Assembly (NCBI RefSeq): GCF_905171765.1
Contig: NC_053390.1
Coordinates: forward strand, 217,075,927-217,139,926
DNA: 64,000 nucleotides
Origin: Bufo bufo
Taxonomy: Eukaryota > Chordata > Amphibia > Anura > Bufonidae
Direction: 5' to 3'
Shown piece by piece: positions 1-12,314 of the stretch (position 1 is its first letter; the number at the start of each line of letters is the position of its first letter). The notes beneath the pieces were generated by a model. The model made no database searches. It was not told where the DNA came from and saw only the letters and a program-made list of their open reading frames with translations. The position numbers and the translations under genes are program-made.

Positions 1-237
1 AAACAGACAATATATGTTTAATGCAAGAAACAAAATATACTGAATATACATAGACCAGGGGTATACCATAGAGTACAAATGTTATATTGGAAAATAGAAA
101 CACACCGACCTCAATGGAAAAACCAAGGTAGGTATAGACACAATTGCATAAATAGGTATATCCACAATCCAGTCATACAATGAACATACCCTGGGACATG
201 GTTGAAGCAGTAGAGGTATAGATCCCCACGCGCAAAA

Positions 238-275
238 CCTCGACTCGCGTTTCACCCTGAAGGCTTCATCAGAAG
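238..275 (-). ncRNA. Hammerhead ribozyme-like core (degenerate)
   Basis: On the minus strand the segment holds CTGATGA (272-266), a short hairpin with a TTCA-type loop, then GAAACGCG (253 downward). CUGANGA...GAAA is the conserved catalytic core of hammerhead ribozymes, which are known to occur in Penelope-like retroelements. Stem II would be short and partly wobble or mismatched, and I could not find a convincing stem I, so this copy may be inactive. The better copies in this window are at 57419-57487 and 59835-59902. Confidence 0.45.
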
Positions 276-710
276 GTAGAGAAAGTTTAAAAATTTAGGG
301 TATATATAGGGAGGAGACTTTGCGAAAATATAGTCACCTGCGTTCACACCATGATGGACGCGATGCCTCCATGATGGCCGGTGCCATCCGTCAGTGTACG
401 TGATGACGGCCACAGAGCACGTCGGGATGTGGGCCGGACAGCGCATGTGTAGGTCCGCGACCCAGTGAAACGCATGTGACACACAAAACACCCAGTCTAT
501 AAGTAAGAGAGCCACTCTATGAAACAGAGTTGCCAGTGCCTAAACCAAGAAGGGATATCAATCATGAGCTAAGAGAAAGTGCCATACAACAGATGATAGA
601 CCCGCTGCATAATCCAGATAAAGTGCATTTAGTGTATATATTATACAAATTATAATAAATACTTAAAAATACCAGAATTTATCTTATACATAATTGTGTC
701 TATATTATAT

Positions 711-972
711 AGTTATGATACATACATAAAAATGTGATTGCATCACAATTAATAAAGTACATGATTGTGCCATACCAAACAAAATATATAATTAAACATA
801 CCCAATCACACGTGTCATACAGAATTGTGTATCCATTACACAATTCTGATACATACAAAAAATGTATAATTGCATCACAATGAATAAAATACACGATTGT
901 GCTATACCAAACAAAATACATAATTATACATGCCCAATCGCACATACATGATTGTCCATACCCAATAACATA
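711..972. repeat. Two-copy AT-rich tandem repeat, period about 131 bp
   Basis: The string GATACATACA recurs at 717 and 848. Both copies continue with a similar order of sub-motifs: ATTGCATCACAAT, GATTGTG, CATACCAAACAAAATA, and CCCAATC. The copies are diverged by scattered substitutions. The overlapping open frame at 700-945 (minus) simply reflects this duplication. Confidence 0.75.
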
Positions 973-1103
973 TATACGAAATTGATCATAATAATATTCA
1001 GAATATTGGAAAAACCAAGTGTATAACTACATGTGAAGTCAGTATATATATTAAAAACTATTCTCTCCAATATATATATAGTGATAAAAAGTAAGAATAT
1101 GTA

Positions 1104-2661
1104 CAGTCGTGGCCAAAAGTTTTGAGAATGACACAAATATTCGTTTTCACAAAGTTTGCTGCTAAACTGCTTTTAGATCTTTGTTTCAGTTGTTTCTGTG
1201 ATGTAGTGAAATATAATTACACGCACTTCATACGTTTCAAAGGCTTTTATCGACAATTACATGACATTTATGCAAAGAGTCAGTATTTGCAGTGTTGGCC
1301 CTTCTTTTTCAGGACCTCTGCAATTCAACTGGGCATGCTCTCAATCAACTTCTGGGCCAATTCCTGACTGATAGCAACCCATTCTTTCATAATCACTTCT
1401 TGGAGTTTGTCAGAATTAGTGGGTTTTTGTTTGTCCACCCGCCTCTTGAGGATTGACCACAAGTTCTCAATGGGATTAAGATCTGGGGAGTTTCCAGGCC
1501 ATGGACCCAAAATGTCAACGTTTTGGTCCCCGAGCCACTTAGTTATCACTTTTGCCTTATGGCACGGTGCTCCATCGTGCTGGAAAATGCATTGTTCTTC
1601 ACCAAACTGTTGTTGGATTGTTGGAAGAAGTTGCTGTTGGAGGGTGTTTTGGTACCATTCTTTATTCATGGCTGTGTTTTTGGGCAAAATTGTGAGTGAG
1701 CCCACTCCCTTTGGATGAGAAGCAACCCCACACATGAATGGTCTCAGGATGCTTTACTGTTTGCATGACACAGGACTGATGGTAGCGCTCACCTTTTCTT
1801 CTCCGGACAAGCCTTTTTCCAGATGCCCCAAACAATCGGAAAGAGGCTTCATCGGAGAACATGACTTTGCCCCAGTCCTCAGCAGTCCATTCACCAAACT
1901 TTCTGCAGAAGATCAATCTGTCCCTGATGGTTTTTTTGGAGAGAAGTGGCTTCTTTGCTGCCCTTCTTGACACCAGGCCATCTTCCAAAAGTCTTCGCCT
2001 CACTGTGCGTGCAGATGCGCTCACACCTGCCTGCTGCCATTCCTGAGCAAGCTCTGCACTGGTGGCACTCCGATCCCGTAGCTGAATCCTCTTTAGGAGA
2101 CGATCCTGGCGCTTGCTGGACTTTCTTGGACGCCCTGAAGCCTTCTTAACAAGAATTGAACCTCTTTCCTTGAAGTTCTTGATGATCCTATAAATTGTTG
2201 ATTGAGGTGCAATCTTAGTAGCCACAATATCCTTGCCTGTGAAGCCATTTTTATGCAACGCAATGATGGCTGCACGTGTTTCTTTGCAGGTCACCATGGT
2301 TAACAATGGAAGAACAATGATTTTAATCATCACCCTCCTTTTAACATGTCAAGTCTGCCATTTTAACCCAATCAGCCTGACATAATGATCTCCAGCATTG
2401 TGCTCGTCAACATTCTCACCTGAGTTAACAAGACGATTACTGAAATGATCTCAGCAGGTCCTTTAATGACAGCAATGTAATGCAGTGGAAAGTTTTTTTT
2501 GGGATAAAGTTAATTTTCATGGCAAAGAAGAACTATACAATTCATCTGATCACTCTTCATAACATTCTGGAGTATATGCAAATTGCTATTATAAAAACTT
2601 AAGCAGCAACTTTTCCAATTTCCAATATTTATCTAATTCTCAAAACTTTTGGCCACGACTG
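1104..2661 (-). mobile_element. Tc1/mariner-like DNA transposon (family 1, copy 1)
   Basis: The 1558-bp element has inverted ends beginning CAGTCGTGGCCAAAAG and is flanked by TA on both sides (1102-1103 and 2662-2663), the usual Tc1/mariner target duplication. The outer 26 bases match well and a looser match continues inward. It encodes a broken transposase on the minus strand. A closely similar copy lies at 47338-48896. Both sit in AT-rich, probably PLE-derived sequence. Confidence 0.95.
1325..2297 (-). pseudogene. Tc1-like transposase, frameshifted (family 1, copy 1)
   Basis: The product would be a DDE-type cut-and-paste transposase. I prefer the start at about 2297 (MVTCKETRAAI), though the frame stays open to 2333. 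The N-terminal half carries a helix-turn-helix-like region and a GRPRK AT-hook-like motif, then the first catalytic Asp in VMFSDEASF. The frame then shifts: one extra G relative to the expected reading lies in the CCC run at 1707-1709 (plus strand). The second frame carries FQHDGAPCH (second Asp) and SPDLNPIENLW (Glu), with 35 residues between Asp and Glu, i.e. DD35E spacing. The family is normally a single frame of about 340 codons, so this copy is non-autonomous. The copy at 47338-48896 has the same shift. Confidence 0.9.
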
Positions 2662-2728
2662 TATATATGTAGGGAAAATACACAAAAGTAGTGATAAATA
2701 TATTATCCATCACCACTTCTGTGTATGG

Positions 2729-3010
2729 CTACTTTCACACTCGCGTTTGGTGCGGATCCGTCATGGATCTGCACAGACGGATCCGTTCAGATAATGCAAC
2801 CATCTGCATCCGTTCAGAATGGATCCGTTTGTATTATCTTTAACATAGCCAAGACGGATCCGTCTTGAAAACCATTAAAAGTCAATGGAGGACGGATCAG
2901 TTTTCTATTGTGCCAGATTGTGTCATAGAAAACGGATCCGTCCCCATTGACTTACATTGTGTGTCAGAATAGATCCGTTTGGCTCAGTTGACGGACACCA
3001 AAACGATGCA
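2729..3010. mobile_element. Fragment of a palindromic MITE rich in ACGGATCC (Harbinger-like), right end missing
   Basis: The fragment starts GGCTACTTTCACACTCGCG, close to the ends of the MITEs at 50816-51113 and 56097-60585, and contains many ACGGATCCG blocks. It lacks the opposite terminus, because LINE A sequence begins at about 3011. The short stretch 2664-2728 before it is AT-rich and featureless. The family guess comes from the TTA/TAA duplications seen at the two better copies. Confidence 0.55.
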
Positions 3011-3741
3011 AATTGGCGACCCTCCGCTCCTTCTCAGACCTGCAGCCCTTTTGTGAAATTTTGGGAATCCCGGTGCCCATGATGTCGGACTGGGAGATTG
3101 ACCCCCCATACCACCGTGTGTCTGGTCCCAGGTCAGGCGGAGGCAGAGAGCGGGACCGACTATGGGTTCATCCTCGTCTCCGCGGGCCTCATCTCCAGGG
3201 CATTGTTCGCCGGATTAAACTCTCAAACATTATGCATGGAGGAAGATGGATCCAGTCCTGACACTGTGACTTCCCAATGAGCCTCAGTCAGCAGATATCA
3301 CGGTCATCCTGCTCGCTAATGTTCTTAGTTGCCTACACTTATTTGCTAATTAGCCAGTTACTATATTGTTATTTTTCATGTCTCTGCTCTCACGGTGTAG
3401 TTGAGTATTAGTTGGCCTCTATAGGTCCCTTTGGTTAGTACACGCTCTGACACCATGACCCCAGCCGAGGTCTTGGCTAGCGCCCCTAGCAGTGATACCC
3501 ATCCCTGGGAATTGCCATTTTATCGTTAGCTTTATGTTGGTTTTTGTTATGTTCTGTGTTGTCTACCCCCCCTCCTTGTTTCCTTCTCTCCTTCCAGCCA
3601 TCGCGTATACCTGGGACTCCGGCCTCCCGACTTTGTCCAGCAGGTAGCTAAGCGGTTAACAGATGACAAATGTACCGGACCATACCGTGCATATATTAGT
3701 GAGCTGTATTGTCCCTATGTGGCATTTTCCTTTATACCAAC
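3011..3741 (+). pseudogene. LINE A ORF1 tail and spacer before ORF2
   Basis: A short frame (3013-3261) and its shifted companion (3098-3280) may be the end of LINE ORF1, which usually encodes an RNA-binding chaperone; the remaining sequence is too short and diverged to show an RRM or coiled coil. From about 3280 to 3741 there are no frames of note, only pyrimidine-rich sequence near 3565-3600. It is assigned to LINE A because it runs straight into the ORF2 start at 3742. Confidence 0.35.
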
Positions 3742-4955
3742 ATGGTGCAATGTGTAACCCTAAATGTTAATGGGATCAACTCCAATGCCAGGAGGAGACT
3801 TTTGCTTTCAGGGTTGAAATTCCTCAAAGCAGACATAGTGTTAATCCAGGAAACCCACTTTGACGACGCTGGCTCCTTTCGCTTTGCAGCTCACCAATAT
3901 CCCACCGCATACTCAGCTACTTATTCCCCCCCTGAAGGCTGGAGTTGCATTACCTATATCTGTTCACTGTCCCATCAGAATAGAATCTTCAGTACTAGAT
4001 CCTCAGGGGCGCTACGTTATCTTGAGGGGCAACCTCTTGGATAAACCAATTACGATCTGTAACTTATATGCCCCAAATACATCCCAGCTCAATTTTCTGA
4101 ACAGAGTATTTAACAAGGTCTTCAAAGGCTCTGACTCATTGGTCCTATTGGGGGGAGACTTTAATGTTATCTTCTCTGATTCTATGGACAGACTGGCCCT
4201 ACCTGGAAAACCCTTACACCCGACTCAGCAGCGACTTGCTAGGGACTTCCACAGATTGATTAGAAGGTATTCCCTGTACAATCTTTGGAGAATCAACCAC
4301 CCTACCGATAGGTCCTTCTCATTCCACTCCACCCCCCCATGGCACTCATACCAGAATTGACTATTTTTTTGGAATCATTTCCACTCTGCGCGTACTGAAG
4401 GGAGCCGACATGGGACAAATCACCTGGTCTGATCATGCCCCGGTAGTGGTCTGACTAGATGTTGGTTCAGGATATACCCGCCAATCTCACAGGCTTCTGA
4501 ATGACACCCTCCTTAAGCGGCCACTGCTCTAGGATGAGTTTCGTGGTCACCTTAAATCCTATTTTGAACTCAATGGGGGGTCAGTTAGTGATGTTCGTTG
4601 CCTGTGGGAAGCCCATAAGACTGTTAGGGGGCATTGCATTGCCTTGGGTTCCAGACTTAAGAGGGACTCTGCAGCCACTGCCCAGTCTCTGAAGTCACGT
4701 CTGCAGTGCTTAGAGGAGACGATGGCCGCTTATCCTACACGCCGTACTCTTAAACATATTGTAGACACCCGTGCCCACCTACATAACATAGCCCTGGGTA
4801 AAGTTGATAAAAAGCCCCATATTCTGTTGGCCAAACAACTTCGAAACCGACCCCCACAGACTAGTCCGCATGCTATCAGGGGGGCTGATGGAACAGTTCA
4901 CTATGACCCCAAAGAGATTTCAGCTCGGTTTTCCACTTACTATGCTGCCCTTTAT
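3742..4955 (+). pseudogene. LINE A ORF2, endonuclease domain and linker (frameshifted)
   Basis: ORF2 begins at ATG 3742 with LNVNGINS, the start of an APE-type endonuclease that nicks target DNA. A few dozen residues on is the metal-site glutamate in IQETHF; further on, in another frame, are NLYAPN and LLGGDFN, then RIDYFFG and WSDHAPV near 4350-4440. At least three frame changes are needed (near 3935, 4355 and 4450). The linker before RT (ISARFSTYYAALY) ends at the LINE B insertion, and the next codons follow at 10987. The domain is inactive as it stands. Confidence 0.85.
4940..4955. repeat. Left target-site duplication of LINE B (16 bp)
   Basis: The sequence CTATGCTGCCCTTTAT occurs here and again at 10971-10986, exactly bracketing LINE B. 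Removing one copy and the insert joins LINE A codons in frame. Confidence 0.95.
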
Positions 4956-5296
4956 GGTTCAATCTGTTTTTATTGAAGTAGTGAGATATGGTAGTAAAGA
5001 ACCAATACAAATGATTGAGCATCTTGAGGTTTTTCAGAACCGGAAACATCCAGGACATATATGAATATACAATAACACAGTCTCGAGAATCTTAGTACAA
5101 GTGTCAGAAAACATTGTGTATAATTTTAGAATCAGGATGTCTCCATTACAACGGACATCCGTCAGAAAAGGCGTTTGTATTACTCTGTTGAAGAACAAAC
5201 TAGAAACAAAAACAGGAAGACAGACAAGACGGAAACAATAGGTAGGGAGAGGGGCAAGGGATGAGGAGATAACTGCAAGTTTCGAGCTCTGATCTT

Positions 5297-8200
5297 TTAG
5301 TCAGTAAGTTGGGGTTCAATGCCATTGGTCAGCCAAACCGAGAATTGGGAAGAGTTACGGAACTGGATCCATGGTTCCCACATTTTTGTGAAAGCAGATA
5401 TCATGCCTCCTTCTTCAGCTCCTAGTTCTTCCATGCGGGATAAGACATCCAGTGCAGTTGCCCAAGTCACTTTCCGAAGACTCTCAGTCGATCTCCAGCT
5501 GCGGGGAATTATTTGCCTCATTGCCATAATGAAAAATCTTAAAGTACCTTTTTTAATTTGCTGGGTCCTTCCCGGGAAGACTGATATCAGCGCCATTGAG
5601 GGTGTGAGGTGTATAGTAGACTGGTATAGGGTGATGACTTCTCTCCACAAGAGAGCGACTCCTGGGCATTCCCAGCAAATGTGAAGCATTGTGCCAATTC
5701 CCGTCGAGCATCGCCAACAGGCCTCTGACACAAGAGGATAAAACCGATGGAGCTTTACCGGAGTTCTATACCACCTTGTTAGTATTTTGTAATTGAGTTC
5801 TTGTAGTCTACAACATGTTGACAATTTGTGCGTAAGCAGAAGGGAAGTCTTCCACTGCGCTGGTGAGAGAATGATCCCTAATTCTTGTTCCCAAGCAGGC
5901 ATAATATTACAACCTGCTGATGGTGTCTCAGAATCCCTGTCCTCAGATCTCCCAACACCCATCATGTTATATAAAAGGGAGATGGCATGCTCAGGGGCCG
6001 AGTCCGCCACATACAACTTTTCAAAGTCTGTTAAGGAGGCACGAATTTGCAATCCAGGCATTAGAGACTTGGTGAAATTACGCAATTGAAAATAAAGAAA
6101 CCAGCGCCCAGAAGTGTGCGGAATAAGATGGGACAGTTCATTGAGTGTACAGAAGCCATTAGTGTTAAATAAATCTCTAAGCCTAACCGGGCAGATGGTC
6201 TGAGATCCAAACCCTGGGAGGGCTTTGAGACCTGGAGGTAGATTAGGATGTCCTGATAGAATAGTGAGGGATCCTGGTGAAGTCACTAGGCCATGTTTCG
6301 ACTCAAATCTTCCCCATATATTGGCCAAAGATAGGAGAAATGGAGACGTTGGGGAATCAGGTAGGTGTGTCTGAGTCTTCAGTGGGAGCCAAAATATACC
6401 CATAGCCAAATGTGGCGCTAATTCATGTTCTATCTCAACCCACAGTTTTGTATGCCTATTATGCTGAAGATCAAGGACACAGTTCGCGATTATCGCTTTA
6501 TAATATAAGGGAAAGTTGGGTAGCCCAGCCCCTCTGGCCGCCTTTGATCGTGTTAGCAGGCTATAGCTAAGTCTAGCTCGCGAACCCCCCCATATAAATC
6601 TTGTGGCAAGCCTCCGTAGATAGATAAAGAATACCTGCTGAATCCGACATGGTATAATCTGGAATAGATATAGTAATCTTGATAGAATGTCCATTTTGAG
6701 TGCATTGATTTTGCCAAACCAAGATATCCGGAGAGAGGACCATCTCAAGAGGCTCGCCCCAACAGACTTGAGGATGGGTGTGTAGTTCAGTTTAAACAGC
6801 TGAGCAGGGTCTGCTGACAGGTGTACTCCCAGGTATCTAATGGAGTGTGAGGCCCACCTGAAGGAGAAGGCTTCTCTAAGTAGGGTGACTTCATGTTGCG
6901 GGAGAGTGATGTTTAATAATTCCGATTTTTGATATTTACTTTGAAATTGCTAAGACGCCCAAATGTCTTGAACTCTCTAAGAGGGTAGACCCAGTCTGGG
7001 GGAAGTCAGATATACAAGATCATCAGCAAATAGAGACAGTTTATGCTCTGAGTTGCCTATCTGAATGCCTTTAATGGAATGATTCGCTCTTAGGGCGTTC
7101 ACCAGGGATTCCATAACTAGGATATATAAAAAGGGGGAGAGAGGACATCCCTGTCGTGTCCCATTTCGTATAGCAAAGGCATCTGAAAGTAAGCCGTTAA
7201 CTCGAACATGAGCTGAGGGGGAGGAATAGAGTGGCATAATCCTATCTAACATTTTGGTACCTAGACCCATATGAGCCAATGTTTCTTCAAAAAAATCCCA
7301 GCTGACTCTGTCGAAAACTTTCTCGGCATCGACTGAGAGTAGGCATAAAGGAGTCCCTAGCATCTTAGCTCTGGAGATTAAACCTATGGATTTTAGTGTG
7401 TTGTCACGTGCCTCTCTACTAGGGACGAAGCCCACTTGTTCTCTGTGAATACAGTTAGGGATGTGCGGAGTTAATCTCAAGGCAATGAGTTTGGCGTATA
7501 TCTTTAAATCTACATTAAGTAGAGAGATGGGCCTATAGCTGGCGCAAGAGGAAATATCCTTGCCTGGTTTAGGGATTACTGTGATGTGCACTTGTAGGGT
7601 TTGGCATGGGAAAGGGCAGTTTTTCGAGGTTGAGTTAAACGCCGTCAATAATATTGGGGAGAGCTCGTCTCCAAAGGTTTTATAGAAGCGGGGGGTTAGA
7701 CCATCAGGGCCGGGACTCTTCCCGTTTTTGAGAGTTTTAATGATGGGCAGAAGCTCAAAAGCACTAACGTCTTCTACCATATTAGAGGATGATTCGTCTG
7801 GGATACGAGTAGGGCCATTTTGGCTAAGATAGCACCTCAATTCTTCCGAATCAGGTCTGTTACTTGCCTCCCCTTTAGCTTTCAGGTCGTATAGGTTAGC
7901 ATAGTATTTCTGAAATTCGGATGCTATCTCGGTAGGAGAGTGTACTAAGCCTTTTGAGGTCGTATTCAATGAAGGTACGTATGTAAGAGGTGCCTGGGGG
8001 TGTAGTGCCCTCGCCAACCACTTGCCACTTTTGTCTCCGTATTCATAAAAGCCATGTTTGACTTTATCACGGATATTCAGATATTTTTGGTCTAAAATCT
8101 GGCGTATTTGTTGGCGCAGGGAGGAAATGTCGGCTTTTAGCTGGTCAGAAGGGGATGCTTTATTCATGACCTCTTTTTGGTCTAATTCTGTGAGGAATTT

Positions 8201-9154
8201 GGTTAATTTAAACGAGCATTTTTAAAAAAAGTCTAGCTCCATGTGAAAGGAATACTCCCCTGAGCACGCATTTCAGGGCTTCCCATTTCACAGGTGGGGC
8301 AGTAGTATCAGTTTGGTGGTCTTTAACGAAGTTTGAAATGGTCTTTCGTATATCCTCCGAGCACACTAGGTCGTTTAAGAGATTGTCATTCAATCTCCAA
8401 GTGTATGATCGTGGGCTTAAAGGGCAACTGGACAGTAGACCATACACCGGTGCATGATCTGACTATAGGAAGTTGTCCATGGAGCATCGAGGGTCCAAAT
8501 CTAGGAGCTTGTAAGAGACAAATAGGTAGTCAAGTCTCCCATAGCTATTGTGTGCTAGAGAATGGAAGCTATAGTCTCTGACACTTGGATGTAGAACCTG
8601 CCATAAATCTACCAATCTAAGTGTAGCGAGCTCAGCCCTAAGTGCGCGTGAGGGTCCCTGGGAGACCGAGGACCTACCTGATGATGAGTCTATGGAGGGG
8701 TCCATTACCATGTTGAAGTCGCCTCCCAAGACGATGGAGGAACCATCTGCAAAATTGGCTAATCTTTTCAGAACTTTGGATCCAAAGGTTGCTTGTCACT
8801 GGTTAGGAAAATAGACATTGGCAAATGTTACAACAGAGTTATTGACTGAGAGCTTAAGAAAAACAAACCTGCCACTAGGGCTGATGTCCGAGGATAGGAC
8901 CATGGGGTGGAAGTCCTTGTGAAAAGCGATGGATACCCCACCTGCTTTTTTTATTTGGATTGGGACTGTGGAACCACATCGGATAATATCTACACCCGCA
9001 CTTGGGAACAGAGGCCGTTTTAAAATGAGTTTCTTGAAACATGGCCAACAAGGGTCATCCTTTTCTTGTGGAAACGATATAAGATTTGGCTTCGTTTCTC
9101 TGGTTTATTAAGACCCTTGGCATTATAAGTGCAGAATGAGAGGGGAGCCATCAT
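5297..9154 (-). pseudogene. LINE B ORF2: endonuclease, reverse transcriptase, C-terminal Cys/His domain
   Basis: About 1285 codons, close to the usual ORF2 size. From the ATG near 9154 it opens with NAKGLNKPEKR (APE endonuclease), then MGGDFNMV (8729 downward) and YSFHSLAHNSYGRLDYLF. The RT frame (8167-6977) has GKSPGPDG, YRPISLLN, RQGCPLSPFL and the catalytic FADD at 7030-7019. A long open frame (6748-5297, 483 codons) holds the C-terminal region with the zinc-knuckle-like CWRCSTGIGTMLHICWECP. Shifts or stops lie near 9025, 8460, 8200 and 6976-6749. Stretches of hundreds of intact codons suggest moderate age. Confidence 0.92.
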
Positions 9155-9664
9155 GGTGGATTGATGGACGGGCCAAGTGTTTAGTGTAAATGACTCCCAT
9201 CCAAATCGTGGGTATCATGATAATGGGGGACACATGAGGGAGGAGACGGCAACTAAACAGAGATGGGAAAGACAGTATTCCCATGAGGAAAAGGAGTAAA
9301 AGGGAAGGAAAAAGGAGGTACGAGGGAAAGCAAAAAGACGTTGAGGGAGAAAAGGAAAGGAAGGAGGGAGCCTAACCAAGCTCAATCTAAATCTAGGTAG
9401 TGATCTCTGTCACTGTCAGCACTATGTGCTGCGTACCGTAAGTGGGGGTTTGGGAAGCCAAGGACCAAGAGGCAGTCCTACTAGCCTCCAGCTCTATTAA
9501 TCAGCTAACTCTGTACATATCAGGACAAGAATAACACACATTCTATAATCACGTAGCCTTAACTACAAAACAAGACATAACTTCCTACGTCTACAATGAG
9601 ACAAAAGAGGAACATAGAAAGCCAGAAGGAGGACAAATGCAATCAGTGGCACACTCCGCCGGTC

Positions 9665-10862
9665 AGAGTCTGCAGTCATCTGGAAGATCTTTGCTGCTTG
9701 GAAGATGATGTCGGCCACCTATCCAGTGGCGGTACGGCATGGATTGGTGTCGCTCTAGGCCAATCTGGAATCTCCAGGGGTGATAGGTCAAAAGTGTTAA
9801 GCAGTCTTGGCAAGTCCGCTAGGGATTTGAAAACCGCAGATTTTCCCTCCTTAGCAAGCAATTGAAAAGGGAATCCCCATCTGTAGGTTATGCCGTTAGC
9901 GTAGCATCAGGATACGTCTTGTGAGATCTGGTAAGATGAGGAGTTCCTTGTTCTCAAAGAGGATTGTCCCTGAGTTTCTTGCTGCTTTAAGTATGGCTTC
10001 TTTGTCTTTATAAAAATGTATCCTGCAAATAACATCGCGTGGACGTGATGGATCGCCTGACTTTGATCCCAGGGCTCTGTGTATTCGATCGATCTCAATA
10101 TGTTGTTCACGTGGCCTGTTCAGTAATTTCCCAAAGAAGTCCTGTGCCCAGACCTCTAAATCAGGCGGTAATATATTTTCATGGAGACCCCTTATACGGA
10201 AGGTTTTTTTTCCGATTCCGGTTTTCCATGTCTTCCAGATGAGATAGAATGTCCTGTATTTGGTCAGAATGATCAGAGAGGACTCGATGATGTGAGTCCA
10301 GGGTTGTAAGGATCTGCTCTTGCATGTCCTCTATCTCCTCCACTCTCTGCCCCACATGTTTGATTTCTTGACGTAAAGCCGCCATATCCTGTTTGTGAGA
10401 GTTTTCCAGTCTCACGAAAAGAGCGTCAATTTCTGACTTAGTGGGGAGAGCTTTGAGGTGTAGCTTCCAGTCCCAATCAGGATTTGGGTCATCTGGTATG
10501 GAGGACTCTGCAGACTTGGGGGTCCCTCCCAGGGAGTCGCCATGTTGGGAAGAGGCACTTGGAGAAGATGCCACGTGGCTGTATAGTGCTGTGGAGGCTG
10601 GGGACGGCAAACTAGGACTCACCACTGCACCACAGGAGGTCGGCGATCCAGGAGAGCGCGGCTCTTTCTGTGGCCTTCACGCTTGGTTCTGGGTGTGTGC
10701 AGGGAGCATCGCTCCAGATGCAGCCGCCGCCATCTTTGTGCGATCGTCTGATTCAGCGGTCCCCTACGGCTGGCTTGCTGACTTGAAAAATCGAGAGATG
10801 GCTCTCGAATCCTGCTCTGTATGGGCAGGTGTGGACGAGGGTCTCTTGTTTCGTCCTTTCAT
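9665..10862 (-). pseudogene. LINE B ORF1: coiled-coil RNA-binding protein (broken)
   Basis: The ATG at 10862 begins MKGRNKRPSS, followed by an early in-frame stop about 34 codons in and a frame change. The 10625-10179 frame holds a Ser/Pro-rich part and then a heptad-like coiled coil (about residues 55-135), typical of L1-type ORF1 proteins that trimerise. The next parts (10110-9907 and about 9900-9676) hold the RRM-like and C-terminal domains, including ICRIHFYKDK and YRWGFPFQLL in shifted frames. The family function is binding element RNA for reverse transcription. Confidence 0.8.
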
Positions 10863-10986
10863 GCTGGTAAGGCTTGCGGCAGTGTCCTGTGTGATGGCTT
10901 AAAGCTGAAGGTGTTCGGGAGCTCAGCAGTCGTGCTGCCTACTCGGCCATTAGCAAGCTCCGCCCCTCTCCTATGCTGCCCTTTAT

Positions 10987-11950
10987 AATCTGCCTAGTGA
11001 TCTTACCGCAAAGGAGGGGCCCAGAAAGCGTTCGCTACAGGTATATCTGACCTCGTGCAGTATTCCCACCCTGTCTACAGCGGACATTAACACCCTTAAC
11101 GGGCCTATTACCACTGAGGAAGTGGGAGAGGCAATTGACCATCTCCCCGAGGATAAGTCTCAAGGCCCTGACGGCTTTCCCTACAAGTACTACAGAACTA
11201 ATGCCCCACATGACAAGTCTTTTTAATAGGTTCCTATCAGGTGACACTGTACCCAATTCTATGTCCCATTCTTATCATACGTTAATCCCGACCCTGCAAA
11301 AGACCCCTTCGAATGTGAAAATTATAGGCCTACTAAACTCTGACCTTAAGATTTTCACTAAAATACTAGCTTCTCTCTTAAACGCCTTCCTTCCATCATT
11401 GATCCATAAGGATCAAGTAGGCTTTGTCTAATGCAGGCAAGGTAGTGACAACACGCAGCGGAACATTGACCTGTTGGATGTGATAGGTCGCTCGGGGGAA
11501 GAGGCATTGCTACTTAGTTTAGATGCAGAAAAAGCGTTTGAGCGATTAAGCTGGCCATTTCTATTTGCGGCTCTAAAGGCCTATGGGCTTTCTGGCCCCT
11601 TTGTTCAGGCCCTCCACGGCTTACACTCCTCCCCCATAGCGACAATCAAATTTCCACACATGGAGTCGCGACCAATCTGCATTAATAGGACGAGACAGGG
11701 ATGTACCCTATCTCCCTTATTGTTTGCGATGTGTATCGAACCCCAAGCAGATAAAATGAAAGCATGTCCAGATGTCCGAGGTGTTATGGTCAGAGATAAA
11801 GAGTTCAAGTTGTCCCTGTACGCAGATGACGTCGTACTTTCCCTTACCAACCTCCACACCTTCCTCCCAAATCATCACTCTATACTGCAGGAGTGGACGT
11901 CTGTCAGGGTATAAGGTCAACACCCATAAAACTGAGGCTCTCCCTCTTAA
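10987..11950 (+). pseudogene. LINE A ORF2, reverse transcriptase domain
   Basis: Continues LINE A immediately after the LINE B duplication (LYNLPSDLT). RT blocks include KSQGPDGFP (about 11156), HKDQVGFV, SLDAEKAFE, RQGCTLSPLL and the catalytic YADD at 11819-11830. A stop (TAA at about 11429) lies between HKDQVGFV and the next block, and there is a frame change near 11180. It ends inside the palm-thumb region at the TTAA of the T2/Kolobok-like insertion and resumes at 16846. Confidence 0.9.
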
Positions 11951-12029
11951 AGGGGTTCTCTGGGAATTAAAAAAAATGAAAATACTTAAATATTACTTTA
12001 TTATAAATATATTCAAAAATACCTTTCAT

Positions 12030-12314
12030 GATTCTGTAGCTACCTTTTCGAAAATTCTGGCAAATCAGGTAGGGCCTTAGCGAGACTACTTCCTCCCCGG
12101 TTACAAACGAGTTACATCCCCAATATTAAAGAAATGTCAGGTTCCCTGATCCATCATCGCAACTAGATTGCTGAGACTTTCAAAACTTACTTTGAATCAC
12201 TTTATAACATTAGAGGGCAGCTAGCAGATATGCCGGCGACTAATCTCGAAAACCAGATCAATCAATATGTACAAGACACGGGACTCCCAATGATATCCCT
12301 AGCAACGGCTACTA
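12030..12314 (+). pseudogene. LINE C ORF2 linker before RT (first part)
   Basis: The first frame reads SKILANQV and the following frames carry the ETFKTYFESLY-like block that lies just ahead of RT in these ORF2 proteins (compare STYYAALY in LINE A and QKYYANLY in LINE B). Small indels are present near 12070. The region ends at the TA target of the foldback element, and the reading continues at 13324. Confidence 0.7.

Larger units (their letters stand above)
1..1101 (-). other. AT-rich noncoding sequence, probably the 3' region of a Penelope-like element
   Basis: No credible coding sequence is seen. Read on the minus strand, the stretch goes from AT-rich tandemly repeated sequence to a GC-richer block (about 350-480) and then to a hammerhead-like motif near 240-275. 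The same order (AT-rich tail, then hammerhead core) is seen on the plus strand after the PLE endonuclease fragment at 46814-47233, so I infer a PLE 3' region or terminal repeat. The family assignment rests on the ribozyme-like core and this layout only; no PLE protein is visible here. The short frames at 252-515, 700-945 and 924-1136 look like chance frames. Confidence 0.35.
4956..10970 (-). mobile_element. LINE B: nearly full-length Tx1/L1-like LINE, minus strand
   Basis: This 6015-bp insertion has a 16-bp target duplication. Read from 10970 downward it has a short GC-rich leader, ORF1 (10862 to about 9665), ORF2 (9154 to 5297) and a 3' UTR ending with AATAAAAACAGATTGAA and no long poly-A tail. 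The order and sizes match a complete Tx1/L1-type LINE. Both ORFs are damaged by a stop and frameshifts. It post-dates LINE A, whose ORF2 it splits. Confidence 0.93.

Noticed and set aside
1707..1709. Programmed frameshifting in the family 1 transposase
   Set aside because: Tc1-like transposases are normally one frame, and no slippery site with a downstream structure was apparent; a shared mutation is simpler, though kept as a finding to test.
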